64,000 nucleotides of DNA from Brachycybe producta (taxonomy: Eukaryota > Arthropoda > Diplopoda > Playtdesmida > Andrognathidae), in the NCBI GenBank assembly GCA_036925085.1, contig JAUPFP010000009.1:1904001-1968000 (forward strand), given 5' to 3'. The position numbers were made by a program, and so were the translations under genes. This document shows, piece by piece, positions 33,770 through 45,505 of the stretch. The notes under the pieces are model-generated. The model saw nothing but the letters and a program-made list of their open reading frames with translations, made no database searches and was not told where the DNA came from. The stretch's first letter is position 1, and each line of letters begins with the position of its first letter.

Positions 33770-34215
33770 GGATTCGAAAGACGAAAAAAAGCGCTAAGAT
33801 TCTAGTTTTCGAATCTCAAATATTTTTCAAGATTCGAGGATTCGAATGTCCCATCCCTAGTTTTTTTAGGTTAGGATTTGAAAGATTCGAAAGACGAAAA
33901 AAAAGCGCGAAGATTCGAGTTTTCGAATCTCAAATATTTTTCAAGACTCGCGGGATTCGAGTATTCGAAAACTCGAATATTTTTTTAAGATTCGCGGGAT
34001 TCGAATGTCCAATACCTAGTTTTTTTTAGGTTAGGGTTTGTAAGATTCGAAAGACGAAAAAAAAAAAAACGCGAAGATTCGAGTTTTCGAATCTCAAATA
34101 TTTTTCAACATTCGAGGATTCGAATGTTCCATCCCTAGTTTTTTTTTTTTAGGTTAGGATTTGAAAGGTTCGAAAGACGAAAAAAAGCGCGAAGATTCAA
34201 ATGTCCTATCCCTAT
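33770..34215 (-). mobile_element. Array of FR left ends
   Basis: Four successive minus-oriented copies of the FR terminus (TCCCATCCCTAG / GATTCGAAAGACGAAAAA), each about 110-130 bp, without the rest of the element. It appears to be tandem amplification or nested insertion of one end. Confidence 0.8.
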
Positions 34216-34632
34216 TTAAAACTGATAAAAAAAAATTATGTGTCGTGATTTACGAAAAGTGTTTAATGAACTTTAATCTTACTACACATGTAGTAGTTGT
34301 CTTTTTTTTTAGTTCCCTTTGTGTGTGGTCGAATGGTGTTTTGTGTGTGTGTATGTGTGGCGCGTTTGTGTCGATATATAATCTTTGAATTTAATCCTAA
34401 ATTCGTGTTTTTTGTTTCGCTTTCGTAGTATTCAGACGCCCACGCATTCTTTTAATCTACCATTCATGGGTTGTGACCTTTTTTTGTTGTTGTTGTTTCT
34501 CTTTTCTTTTGCATTATGGGCACTCCTTTGAAATACTCATATTGGACAAGTTTATTGCAGTACATTTATTATGAATTTATTTCATGAATCATACACAGAA
34601 AAGACACACTTGTGTCTACAGCACGCGTCCTT
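34216..34632. other. No gene seen
   Basis: Unique, T/G-rich with a GT tract near 34345. Confidence 0.4.
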
Positions 34633-34636
34633 TCTT

Positions 34637-34693
<57 letters not shown>

Positions 34694-34730
34694 CACCCCC
34701 CCCCCCCACCACCACCACCACCACCAGATC
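34633..34730. repeat. (TC)n, C-run and (CCA)n microsatellites
   Basis: About 29 TC dinucleotides, then a C run and ACCACC units. Produces Ser/Leu and Arg/Glu dipeptide frames. Confidence 0.95.
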
Positions 34731-34824
34731 CCTCTCTCCCTCAAGGTTAAGAGGAGTAGTTATTGCTTCTTTTGAATTTTTGAAGGCTAAGACCTTCAAT
34801 GATAATCACAAGTTCGTAGAAACT

Positions 34825-35475
34825 AGGGATGGTACATTCGAATCCTCGAATCCCACGCGAATCTAGAAAAATATTCGAGATTCGAAAACTCGAATCTTCG
34901 CGCTTTTTTTTTTTTTTCGTCTTTCGAATCTTTCAAATCCTAACCGAAAAAAACTAGGAATGGGACATTCGAATCCCGCGAATCTTGAAAAATATTCGAG
35001 ATTCGAAAACTCGAATCTTCGCGCTTTTTTTTTTTTTCGTCTTTCGAATCCTAACCTAAAAAAAACTAGGAATGGGACATTCGAATCCACGAATCTTGAA
35101 AAATATTCGAGATTCGAAAACTCAAAATCTTCGCGCCTTTTTCGTCTTTCGAATCCTAACCTAAAAAAAACTGTTAAAAACTTTGGTTAAAATTAGTTTT
35201 AACTCCATTGACGTCCAATAGAAGCGTTGACTAACAAAAAAAACTGGCGATTGTTGCAATTTCGGTGGTCGGACCCGGATAACCAATATCATCACCTTGT
35301 GGCGACCCTGAATGCCACACTTGTTTTTTAATTATTAATAATTTAATATTATTTCATTTATTTGTATCTTCTTAATAAATAATATAGGATTCTTATATGA
35401 GAGATTCGATATTCGTGAGATTCGAGAACCTTTTAGGACTCGGATTCGAGAAAAATTACAATACGATACACCTCT
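34825..35475 (+). mobile_element. FR element with triplicated left end
   Basis: Family description for FR. Starts AGGGATGGTACATTCGAATC; ends with TACACCTCT-type sequence (usual end GGATTCGTCCCACCTCT, the inverted counterpart of AGAGGTGGGAC). Internal order: GAATCTTGAAAAATATTCGA, TTTTTTCGTCTTTCGAATCC, TTAGTTTTAACTCCATTGAC, CCAATAGAAGCG, CGGATAACCAATATCATCAC, AATATTATTTCATTTATTTG, AATAATATAGGATTCTTATA. In this copy the first ~110 bp occur three times in tandem (34825, 34955 and 35070). No coding capacity. Confidence 0.87.
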
Positions 35476-35659
35476 AGTATAAATTATGTAAAGTTAAGAT
35501 TTGGTGTATTTCGTTTGTAATTTGGCATTTTTAAGAGATAATTGTGGCATTGGCAAACTTGTGGAGAAAAAAAAAACAGCAGATGGCGCCAAAAATACGT
35601 TTAACAAAAACCTAGCATAGGGAAATCTCTACATGTAGGACCATCAACATCTAATTACA

Positions 35660-35860
35660 CGCAAGTAGAAATCGGGACGAACATAAGTTGGCTCCGCCCT
35701 TTTTATGACGACCGGCAACTTCTAATTGGTTCGTTGTGTGGTTCGACGTTGAAAAAGGCGGAGCATGTGACGTCAGACTACTTAACCAACCAATTAGAAG
35801 TTGCCAGTCGTCATATAAAGGGCGGAGCCAACTTCTGTTCGTCCGATTTCTAATTGCCTG
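35660..35860. mobile_element. HP1a hairpin MITE with 9-bp duplication
   Basis: Left end drifted to CGCAAGTAGAAATCGGG. Perfect direct repeats CATCTAATT at 35648-35656 and 35862-35870. Confidence 0.9.
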
Positions 35861-36012
35861 TCATCTAATTCGGGTAGGACACGTCAAAATGTCAACAATT
35901 GTCGTTTTCAATACAACTACTGTAATTTCTGAAATCAAATTCAGTGTTTATTTTACTGATTTTATGTATATACTGTATATATTTATTTCAGAAAACATTC
36001 ATTATTGTATAC

Positions 36013-36315
36013 GTTTCATCGCAAAATTACTTCGAGAAATTTCCACAAAGAGCGCTAGCATCGTTTTTCTATTGAGCCCATAGACCCAATGTTAATGAAA
36101 AAACGTTATTTTTTAAAATACACAGTCGCGTGGCAAAATGTTTATTTTTCATATTTAAAGTTGTCCAATATTAAGTTTTCAAAGTGCAATGTGCACCTTA
36201 AATAGATGCTGATCGAGTGATAGAATGACAAAATATTGTTAAGTGCGGCTCTATTTTTAAAAAAAACTATTTCACAAATCGCGAATTTCTAACTCTTTAT
36301 GTTCAACTCCACTTC
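36013..36315 (+). mobile_element. HP2 left arm only
   Basis: From CATCGCAAAATTACTTCGAG through TGATAGAATGACAAAATATT to ATGTTCAACTCCAC, then unrelated sequence. About half an element. Confidence 0.8.
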
Positions 36316-37449
36316 TGAATCAGTTAGGAAGTAGGTGGCTAATCTAATGTTTATACGTAACATTTGTGGGTGAGCCTGTGGGGGCCCAGCTAGGGCCCCA
36401 ATAATTTTTAAAACGGCACTGTGCTTGTCTACTCTATAACACAATGACCATCAGAGCATTATGTCTATCCATTCCTTCCATCCTTCTTTTCAAGTGAAAT
36501 TGGGTTTAAAATGCGTTATTGAAGGTATTTGTAATTTTAGAATCGTAAGGCGTATGCCTGACTGTGTCATTAAATGGGCGGAATAAGACACGACTGTAAA
36601 AAGGAGTGATTTCAAATACCGATGATTTTTCTTAGTGAAAAGGTCTTGAATGTGCGACCCCGACCCATCTTACAAATAAGACTTAACCTCACCACTTTTG
36701 GATTCCAAAAGTGTTTGAAGCAACAACAAAAAAAGTAAACCTAATCCACGACACTACACAGCGCTGCTCGCGTCTGTTTACAGACGCGTGGCGCTGTTGT
36801 CGAAACAGTTTCTCGTGCCCCGTTAGCGACGTGTCGTATTCAACAGTTGTGAAATCATTCATTTCTACAACTACTTAATGCGTCGCAATATGCGAATCAC
36901 CACGCTACGCGTGGGGCGTGTTCGCGTCGCGGCGGCATGGCGCTCGTGTCAGGTCGTTTCACACGCATCTTACGCGTCTCAATTTGCACCTATAGCCTTA
37001 AGAGGGCACATATGTGTACATTGCAGGCACGTTCACACACGTGCGTTTCGTGTAGCATGTTTCTATGGAAGACAAAAATAACAATCCCATTGAGAGAATG
37101 TTTTTCACATTCCTACAATGTGATAGTACTGAGAGATATGGGAATAAATGAAGCTCAGCCCACACTTTTTCTCCAAAAAAAAAGGGCGTCTCTCGAGTTT
37201 TTCTCTCTCCTTGTTACACACAGAACACATTTCTTTTGTTCTGTTCTGTTGTGTGTTTTACCTAATCTGAGTTAATTGCATTAACAGTTAATGCAAACAA
37301 GACACATGATATTGTTACTAAAACATCCTCCCATCACAAATTACACCAAGAAAATCACATTCAATTCATAAATAATCCAATTATTAATAACAACACACAA
37401 CTGAAACCTCATAGTCATAGTTCTACTTTTCCATTACATCTAACATATA
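36316..37449. other. No gene seen; CpG-rich patch
   Basis: 36765-37050 is noticeably GC/CpG-rich (GCGTCGCGGCGGCATGGCGC and many ACGCG motifs) against AT-rich neighbours. It could be a promoter-like island or part of a repeat; no exon structure was confirmed. Confidence 0.35.
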
Positions 37450-37680
37450 AGTAGGGTTCGGATATTTATGCAATATTATGAAAACGTTTCTCAATAGGTG
37501 ACTCAAGAGCCAATTGTGAAGTACCAACCCCATTTATATCAACCAAAAACACTGGTTAGAGGCTAGAACTCTAGTTGACAACTGATAGTAACCAGGCATC
37601 TAACCTCTAACCAGCCTTTTTCATTTGAGAAGAAACAGCATTGCTGTTCTGCTAATAATGAGGATTGCTTTAGAATTGGC
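37450..37680 (+). mobile_element. GC4 element, left part
   Basis: AGTAGGGTTCGGATATTTAT end and central CTAACCTCTAACCAG block. The matching right terminus appears only at 40490-40566, so the copy is split by about 2.8 kb. Confidence 0.75.
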
Positions 37681-37794
37681 CTTAGACCCCCCCCCCCCTC
37701 AGCCGCTGCCGTTAGACGCCTTAGCCGAATTTTTTCGTGTAGCCAAAATCCGCCAAATAGTTTTATAGCTAACCCGTTATCCAGCCGTCGAAAA

Positions 37795-38177
37795 AAAATT
37801 AAAATTATATATATAATATCCCAGGTCTGTGTGTGTGTGTGTGTGTGTGTGGAGTAATAAAAACCATTGAAGCACGTCGGAATTTATATAAATTTGAATA
37901 AATAAACCTTTTTTTTTCTCAAGGTCAACTATATGTTGAACTCTTCCTTTGGAAAGTGTAGAAGGGGGGAGAGAGCGAAAAGTGGGAGGGGGTGAGGGAA
38001 AAAGTTGGAAAGTGTAGAAGGGGGGGAGAGAGAGAGAAAAGTGGAGGGGGTGACTGAAATTGAAATGAAAGGAGTAAAAAAAAGGAAAAAACGACGCGCA
38101 TGCGCACAATTGCCTGTGAATTTTGCTCCCGTCATTTATGACGAGTTATCCCACTAGTTATATATATAATATCCCAG

Positions 38178-38215
<38 letters not shown>

Positions 38216-39396
38216 TAACAAAACCATTGAAGCACGTCGGAATTTATATAAATTTGAATAAATGAACCGTTTTTTTTCTCAAGGTCAAGTATATGTTGAA
38301 CTCTTTCTTTGGAAAGTGTAGAAGGTGGGGAGAGAGAGAGAAAAGTGGGAGGGGTGACTGAAATCAGGGTGGCAGTGATTTAAATCACATTGATTTAAAT
38401 CATGATTTAAATCGTGATTTAAATCAATTGATTTTTTTTTTAAATAAATCAAATGATTTTTTTAAAAAAATATTCATATTTATTTAAACATTTAAATTAT
38501 ACAATAAAAAGAAAACAGTTCCCAGCATTTTTCTTTATGTTTATAAAAATAAAGTCGGGTGGTAGACCTTTTGTTAATGCATTATTTTTGGGAAGATATG
38601 CTTGAGGAAGTATCCCCCAAATGACTGGTGGAAATCATTATAGGGACACACTGATATAAATAGCAATAGTAATCTATTTAAGAGCCTCAGAGGTAAACTG
38701 TGTTAAGTAACCAAACCTATATTTTACATGAAGAGTCATTTGAATGTTTTCCTCTTCATTGAAGGAATAGGACTTAACATGGTATAAAACCATCTAGCAG
38801 CCGATGTGTAAAACTGTGGACTTAACACTGTTCGCCACTGATAAAACTTGACAATCTGTTTAAAAACACGAATTTTATATCGTATGAAGATGTAAAAAAT
38901 CGTGTTTTTTTTTTAAAAAAAAGTGACTTATAACACATTTTAACTCTGAGACACTGATTTGCTCTGGGAACTGAAAAGGCTGCAAAGCTCGTGTTTATGT
39001 CAGAATGTGAAATTAAAAGTGCTTGAAACTTAATATTTTCAAATTTGAATGTTTCTCAACATTTTTTTTCTTATTTTGCAATTAATTTACTAACAACTTA
39101 ACAATTAACAATGCTATTACTCATTTTTGCAGACATCATCATAAAAAAATTTAATATTTCATATAAATGAAAAAAAAAATCAAAAAAAAATCTGATTTAA
39201 ATCAAAAAAATCGATTTATTTGATTTTTTAAAAAAAATAAAAAAAATCAGCCACCCTGACTGAAATTAAAATGAAAGCAGTAAAAAAAGGAAAAAACGAC
39301 GTGCATGCACACAATTGCATGTGAATTTTGCTCCCGTCATTTATGACGGGTTACCCCACTAGTTATATATATAATATCCCAGGTCTATGTGTGTGT

Positions 39397-39456
<60 letters not shown>

Positions 39457-40088
39457 TAACAAAAACCATTGAAGCACGTCGGAATTTATATAAATTTGAA
39501 TAAATGAACCGTTTTTTCTCAAGGTCAACTACATGTTGAACTCTTCCTTTGGAAAGTGTAGAAGGGGGAGAAAGAGAGAAAAGTGGGAGGGGTGAGGGGA
39601 AAAGGTTGGAAAGTGTAGAAAAGAGAGAGAGAGAGAGAAAAGTGGGAAGGGGTAACTGAAATTGAAATGAAAAGAGTAAAAAAAGGAAAAAAAAAACGAC
39701 GCGCATGCGCACAATTGCTTGTGAATTTTGTTCCCGTCATTTATGACGAGTTACCCCACTAGTTATATATATAATATCCCAGGTCTGTGTGTGTAGAGTA
39801 ACATCGGAATTTATATAAATTTAAATAAATGAAGAAATGAACAGCTTTTTTCTCTCAAGGTCAACTATATGTTGCATCCTTCCCATCCAAGAACCCCATG
39901 ATATTAAATTGGAGAGGAGAAAGGTTGGAAAGTGTAGAGGGGGAGAGAGAGAGAAACGTGGAGGGGGGAAACAAGTGAGAAGGGGTGACTGAAATTGAAA
40001 TGAAAAAAGTAAAAAAGGAACAAACGACGCGCATGCGCACAATTGCCTATGAATTTTGCTCCCGTCATTTATGACAGGTTACCCCACT
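37795..40088. repeat. Four tandem units with (GT)n, 330-370 bp each
   Basis: Each unit starts AGTTATATATATAATATCCC AGGTCTGTGTG, carries a variable GT run, TTGAAGCACGTCGGAATTTA, GTTGAACTCTTCCTTTGGAA, one or two GGAAAGTGTAGAAGGGGG GAGAGAG blocks and GACGCGCATGCGCACAATTG, and ends CATTTATGACGAGTTACCCC ACTAG. Starts near 37795, 38157, 39357 and 39762. The second unit is interrupted by the hAT element at 38365-39258. GT length differs strongly between units (about 20 bp to more than 60 bp). Confidence 0.9.
38365..39258. mobile_element. hAT-type non-autonomous element with exact 8-bp TSD
   Basis: 894 bp with terminal inverted repeats CAGGGTGGC/GCCACCCTG and perfect 8-bp target-site duplication ACTGAAAT (38357-38364 and 39259-39266). 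The host sequence on either side is contiguous repeat unit (…GTGACTGAAAT and ACTGAAATTAAAATG), which confirms the boundaries. Subterminal GATTTAAATC palindromes are clustered at the left end and occur once or twice at the right. No open frame of note. 8-bp duplications and CAGGG ends are hAT hallmarks. Confidence 0.92.
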
Positions 40089-40208
40089 AGTAATTTAATA
40101 AAATCGCAAGATTATATTTGGGAATGTCCTCTGGGTCAGTTGCAGTTGAGAGCATGTTCTCCATAACTTTACTTTTACGCAACCGTGGTCGTCGTTCCTC
40201 GTTGGGAC
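40087..40208 (-). CDS. Orphan terminal exon candidate
   Basis: On the minus strand GGTTTTTCAG provides an acceptor, and the following sequence is open in phase 1 for 39 codons to TAG at 40089-40087: PNEERRPRLRKSKVMENMLS followed by TATDPEDIPKYNLAILLNY. The composition (charged N-terminal part, amphipathic end) is protein-like. The ending resembles a short helical segment seen in repetitive, retroelement-associated invertebrate proteins (a YNxxLxxYL-like pattern); that is a memory-based impression. The stop and 3' side fall exactly where the 37795-40088 tandem repeats begin, so the true exon may have been cut by that insertion. It also lies inside the split GC4 copy, which favours a transposon-related origin. 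Confidence 0.35.
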
Positions 40209-40489
40209 CTGAAAAACCATGATTTCTTTTATTAACGATAATTTTCAATTATTCTAACTTGAAAATTAGAATATAGTCTAATCTCCTAATAATTGAAATT
40301 GCTTTCATAATAATTAAAGTTTTCATTTATATTTTTTTGCAACTGCTCGGAACTTAACGCTGCAAATCAGACGAATATTCGCCGAATTTTAGCCAGCCGA
40401 ACTCCGCTGAAAAAAAATTCGCGGTTAAGTCTTGACTTCCACCGATTTTTATCAGAAAACCGCCAAAAATCGTAAAAAAATATGGCTGA
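40209..40489. other. No gene seen
   Basis: AT-rich; short GCCGAATTTTAGCCAGCCGA-type motifs echo those at 37690-37780 on the other side of the tandem block. Confidence 0.35.
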
Positions 40490-40566
40490 GGTGGTCTATA
40501 ATTGGCATCTGGGCCAGAAATTCAGAAACATTTTCATAATATTGCATAAAAATCCGAGCCCTACTT
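40490..40566 (+). mobile_element. GC4 element, right terminus
   Basis: Ends CATAAAAATCCGAGCCCTACTT, complementary to AAGTAGGGTTCGGAT at 37449. Preceded by GGGCCAGAAATTCAGAAACA. Confidence 0.75.
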
Positions 40567-41072
40567 GATAACAAAAGTTGACCCCAGCCACCACACCTAA
40601 CTTAAGCAGCCTCCTCTTCCTACCTCATAAGCTAACCAACCCACAAACTCACAACCTGACAATATAAACCTCCCCCCTTCAAAGTCAAAAATACTATTCC
40701 CAATCATGATTAACATTGGAATCACGTAGAACGAAAGAAGAACCACAATGTTGTTGGTTCCAAAACACAATATTTTATGGTTGCCATGGATTCCACGAAC
40801 AAAAAATAAGCAATTTCAGTTTTTTTTTTATTTTCATTTTCATCATCATCATCATCATCATCATCATAGATAAAAAGAAATTCTATTAAGAATTTCAAAC
40901 CCAAGCAACGTTTTTCATGATTTATTCCTCTTCCTTTTTTTTACTCTATTAAATTATTTTATTCTTGTTGTTGACAGAATTGACCAATAGAAAAAGGCTT
41001 CACCTTTACTCAGTTCGCACCTCGGCTGGAAGAGTTGCCCAACTCAAAAAACCACTTTTCAGGAAAATGAGT
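40567..41072. other. No gene seen; (ATC)n
   Basis: An (ATC)n tract at about 40842-40867 in otherwise unique DNA. Confidence 0.4.
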
Positions 41073-41850
41073 TTAAGAGGCTAAATACTAAATTACTTCG
41101 AAAAATCTCCGCAAAGAGCGCGAACATCGTGTTTCTATTGAGCCCGTAGACCCTATATTAAAGAAAAAACGTTAATTTTTTAAATACACAACAGTTGCGG
41201 CAATATGTTTATTTTTTATATTTAAAGTTGTCCAATTTTGATGGTTCAAAGTGCAACGTGCACCGGAAATATATGCTGAGCGAGTGATAGAATGACAAAA
41301 TATTGGTAAGTGCGGTTCTATTTTTAAAAACTAGTTCAAATTCGCGAGTTTCTAACTCTTATGTTAAGCTCCATTAAAATGCTCGTAAAAATACGTAAAA
41401 ATAATTTTAAAAAACCAGAAAAAAATCAGCACGTGGGCCAATGTGTTGGCATCATTGTGGTTTAATTGTGTTTTTTTTTAAATTATTTCTAGGTATTTTT
41501 ACAAGCATTTTAATGGATGTTTTTGCTTACGAGCGCGCGTACTCAATGGAGTTTAACAAAAGAGTTAGAAATTCGCGATTTTGAAATAGTTTTTAAAAAT
41601 AGAAACGCGCTTACTAATTTTTTTGTCATTCTATCACTCGATCAGCAAATATTTCCGGTGCACATTGCACTTTGAACCATCAAAATTGGACAACTTTAAA
41701 TATGAAAAATAAACAAATTGCCACCGTGACTTGTATATTTTAAAAATGAACATTTTTTCTTTAACATTGGGTCTATAGGCTCAATAGAAAAACGATGCTA
41801 GCGCTCTTTGCGGAGATTTTTCGAAGTAATTTAGTGATATAGCCTCTTAA
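41073..41850. mobile_element. HP2 fold-back element (best-preserved ends)
   Basis: TTAAGAGGC… and …GCCTCTTAA at the two ends. Arms are intact around a centre near 41460. Confidence 0.88.
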
Positions 41851-42535
41851 GAGAAGATTATGGCTTACTTTGCTGAGCTTTTCAAGTGCAAACACCCGTT
41901 TTAACTATTAACAATATCGTTTTATTTCGATCCCCTCCAATAGATTGAGAAAAAAAAAAAAAATGCAATTTTAAACTCATTTTTCCCCCAAAAAAAGTGT
42001 TTATTGAGTTGTGCCACTCTACCAGCCAGGTGAGGGCAAATGTTTCTTCCATTTTTCGCCAGTTGAAATTTTCAAAAGAAGTTCAAATTTGCACCCCAGT
42101 GGAAGGTCTTTCTGTTACTTTATGAACTGCAAAATGAAATGTCAAGGCACACACCGAAAAACACAAACATACAAAGTCGACTACCCAGAAAAAGAGTCTG
42201 GTCACAGCCGTCTGAACAGATAGATTGACCACAAATGACCACTGGTCAAGCTTGAGTTCTTTTTGTTCAAAGGATTGAAAAATGTATGCTTCACTAGCAT
42301 CAAAAAAATTGACCATAAAAGATAAGAGAAAACAAAAATGTTTCCTAAATATCTAGAGAAAGCGCGACATCATGTTTTGACCACCATTAAACGTCACTTC
42401 AATTGCCAAATTGGTACATAGGAACCAATAAAGCATAAGCACTTATTATATAACAGCTGTTGTTCCAATTCACGTATTAACTTTTTATGGTTAACTACAA
42501 TTTAAAAGCTGAATATAAAAAAGGGTTCAAAATAT
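41851..42535. other. No gene seen
   Basis: A 70-codon + frame (42011-42223) has no recognisable domain or splice context. Otherwise unique. Confidence 0.4.
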
Positions 42536-42668
42536 TTAAGAAAAGAGAGATAGAGAATGCGAGCGAGAGAGAGAAAGCGAGAGAGAAAGAAAAAGCAAGA
42601 GACAGAGAGCGAGAGCGAGAGACCGAGAAAGAGCGAGAGAAACACGGAGAGAGAAAGAGAGATAGAGC

Positions 42669-42705
<37 letters not shown>

Positions 42706-42716
42706 CGAGAGAGATA
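42536..42716. repeat. GA-rich microsatellite
   Basis: Interrupted (GA)n/(GAGC)n tract, purine-only on + for about 170 bp; its open frames are Arg/Glu repeats. Confidence 0.93.
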
Positions 42717-42864
42717 TGATGGCAGAGAAAAAAAGATATTTTTTCCATTTTATTTGATAACCTCAGATTTTAATTAGAAGAGTTAAACGAGAATAAAACG
42801 GGATTAAATCGTAAATCTGAATCTAATCTTCAAGTAAAGAGAAAATGAGAAAGTTATCTCAATA

Positions 42865-43599
42865 CAAGGTGTTCACAAAAAATTAATATTCTAAAAAAAG
42901 GGTCTTTATTAATAGAGCTGTGCGCCGTTGAGCGAAAACGCCGTTGAGTAAAAACGCCGCCGCTAGCCGCCTGGCCTTTTTTTAAAAAAAAAAAAGCCGC
43001 CGCCACTCGCTACTGGTATGTGACTGGCGGCTGCCGCCGAATTCAATCCTTTTTTTTTTTTGGTTGCTATTGCATTTTGTTTCAGGTTTTAGAGTTATCC
43101 CACTTTATTCATCCTGACCAGACTTACTATCTCGTCCAGACGACTTAGTAACTCGTCCCGACGAGATAAAAAATATTTCATGTTCTTACCAGGGTTCCGT
43201 ACCTTCACCTTCTAGCTTCTTATAAACTTTTAATATACGTTCGAGACACGCAATTAGAAAACAGGATAAACAAGACGTTTGCTCCGCCCTTTTTATGACG
43301 ACCGACAACTTATAATTGGTTTGTTATGTAGTCTGACGTCATATGCTCCGCCCTTTTCAACGTCGAACCACACAACAAACCAGTTAGAACTTGCCGGTCG
43401 TCATAAAAAGAGCGGAGCAAACGTCTGTTTTTCCCGTTTTCTAATTGCCTGTACTTTCAAGTTGCCTTTAACGAAAAAGACAACATTTGGAAGCGCCGCC
43501 TAGTTTGAGTTTCTATAAGCTCGCCAATGCCACTAAACTAATTTTTGGTTTTTAATCTGAATAGCAGTTTTGAATGCTTGCTCATTCGTGAACACCCTG
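42865..43599. mobile_element. Mariner-like element hosting an HP1a copy
   Basis: Ends CAAGGTGTTCACAAA and (complement) CAGGGTGTTCACGAATGAGC, each flanked by TA (42863-42864 and 43600-43601). This matches the mariner-type CAGGGTGTTC terminus. The interior includes GCCGCCGCTAGCCGCC-type sequence and the nested HP1a at 43249-43451. Confidence 0.6.
43249..43451. mobile_element. HP1a hairpin MITE
   Basis: Left end CGCAATTAGAAAACAGG, right CTAATTGCCTG. No clear flanking duplication. Confidence 0.88.
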
Positions 43600-43601
43600 T
43601 A

Positions 43602-44123
43602 TCTATGTTATATGCATATTTTGAACTTAATATGAGAAACAAAACGACACCCAAGTTGCTCAGAGGAAGAAAATAAATGAATTTTCGAATATTTTTATGC
43701 TTCATTCTCGCTTTCTCATCATCTAAAACATCTAAATGTGTATTAAAAGCAATAATGGTCAACCTTTCTTATTCCGAGAGCCACTTTAGTAAATCTAATA
43801 ACTAAAAAGTGGATTTATATGCACTGAAAACGTTCAAAATATGTAAATATTATATGAAGTAATTTTTAGTAAAAATTACGTAAAATTTCGATCTCACAAT
43901 TATCGAATACTTTTATTATGTTTTCAGGATCAAAACCAATTTTTATATTTAATAAAAAAAATAAAATCTATATTAATTTCAGTTATTTCAATTATTAGAA
44001 ATCATCTTTTTCTTTTGTTTAAAATATGAATGTATAATTCATATTTTAAACGAAAGTGAAAATGTGAAGTAACCATGTGAAATATGCCTTATATTACTAA
44101 AAAGTAAATGCAACGTTGTTCTT
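43602..44123. other. No gene seen
   Basis: AT-rich unique DNA. Confidence 0.4.
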
Positions 44124-44278
44124 AGGGCTCGGATTTTTATGCAATATCGAGTAAATGTTTCTCAATTTGTGGCCCAAGTGCCAATTGCTAAGTAATTATC
44201 ATCATTAGAGAACTGCAATTATGTGGTTTGCAGCTATTTTTCGCAGTAATTCCGTGATGTAGCCTCTTCAGCGCAATA
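44124..44278 (+). mobile_element. GC4 left end joined to HP2 terminus
   Basis: 44124-44226 is a GC4 left end (GGGCTCGGATTTTTATGCAA). It passes directly into the last ~50 bp of an HP2 arm (GTAATTCCGTGATGTAGCCTCTT, 44246-44268 and upstream). A chimera of two element ends. Confidence 0.6.
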
Positions 44279-45139
44279 AACTGAAATATGCGGCCCTCAG
44301 TGTGGCCCGCGAGCTACCCAGTTAAAAAGTCAAAGTAGGCGGAGAATGGGTGACCCGCAAAAAAAAAATAAAGAAAACCCCATAAAAACGAAAGAGGAAC
44401 AGACAAAAGAAAAATAAGCCTTGAAATTGGTGTTCTACCTGAACTAAAAATAAAAGGAGCCAAACAGTCTGCCGAGTAGAATCTCTAATGATGATCATTG
44501 ATCAAACATCTTTAGTTACCATGGCAACCAAAGAGAGAGAGAGAGAGAGAGAAAACAGAAGAAGAAAAAAAGATCATTTTTCAACAAAAGAGAACAACGG
44601 AAGAGAGAAAAGAAAACCCAAAAAGACATTTTAGACCTCCTTTAAGAAATTTCAGTTGAGGGTAAAAAGAGGGGATAAATAAGGAAGACGGGGAGAGATA
44701 AAACAAAAATGCAACTAATTGCAACTAGGTGTAAAATTATGAAAAATTTCACTCTTATTTATTACAAGATGTTCCTTATTGTTTTTTTTTTCTGTTCTGC
44801 TTCTCTGATTTTCATTTCGTTTTTTCATAAAGAAAATAATAATTCTACTTTTCTTTTATTGAAATAAATTTAGCGGAATAAATATAATCAAATTTACAGG
44901 GTGAATTCGAAAGACAAAAGAAACAGAAATGTCATTATCTAGGAATGCCATTTTTGTTGGAGATTTATCAAACAGTTTTTATGATAATTTTTTGTGTGAA
45001 AATCCTTTATTAGATTTTATAATGTTTCATGATAATTTCTATAAACATTCTCTGCAGTCGCTTTTATTCAAGTTTTATTGTAATTTATTTTTAAAACTTG
45101 TAATATATATTTTTATAACGAATTGGTAAATTAAAAAAA
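44279..45139. other. No gene seen
   Basis: Includes a short (GA)n at about 44532-44553. A 66-codon + frame (44929-45129) is Phe/Leu-rich and unsupported. Confidence 0.4.
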
Positions 45140-45505
45140 ATGTTGGTAAATTTTATCAACATTTTGTGATAAAAATCAAATCGTATCATAATTTTTGTTG
45201 TAAACTATCAAATTTTTATCATAATTTTTGTTGTAAAATTTATCAAATTTTTATCATAATTTTTGTTGTAAAATTTATCAAATTTTTAACATAATTTTTG
45301 TTGTAAGATTTATCAAATTTTTAACATAATTTTTTTTGTAAAATTTATCAAATTTTTAACATAATTTTTGTTGTAAAATTTATCAAATTTTTATCATAAC
45401 TTTTGTCGTAAAATTTATCAAATTTTTATCGTAATTTTTGTCGTAAAATTTATCAAATTTTTAACATAATTTTTGTCGTAAAATTTATCAAATTTTTAAT
45501 ATAAA
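45140..45505 (+). repeat. About 35-bp AT-rich minisatellite
   Basis: Around ten units of TTTTTGTTGTAAAATTTATC followed by AAATTTTTAACATAA, with GTTGT/GTCGT variants. Confidence 0.93.

Noticed and set aside
34569..34866. Arg/Glu and Ser/Leu-rich frames
   Set aside because: Translation of (TC)n and (CCA)n microsatellites.
42011..42223. 70-codon frame with several Cys residues
   Set aside because: No domain, no flanking splice signals of quality, and the Cys spacing fits no zinc-binding pattern I know.
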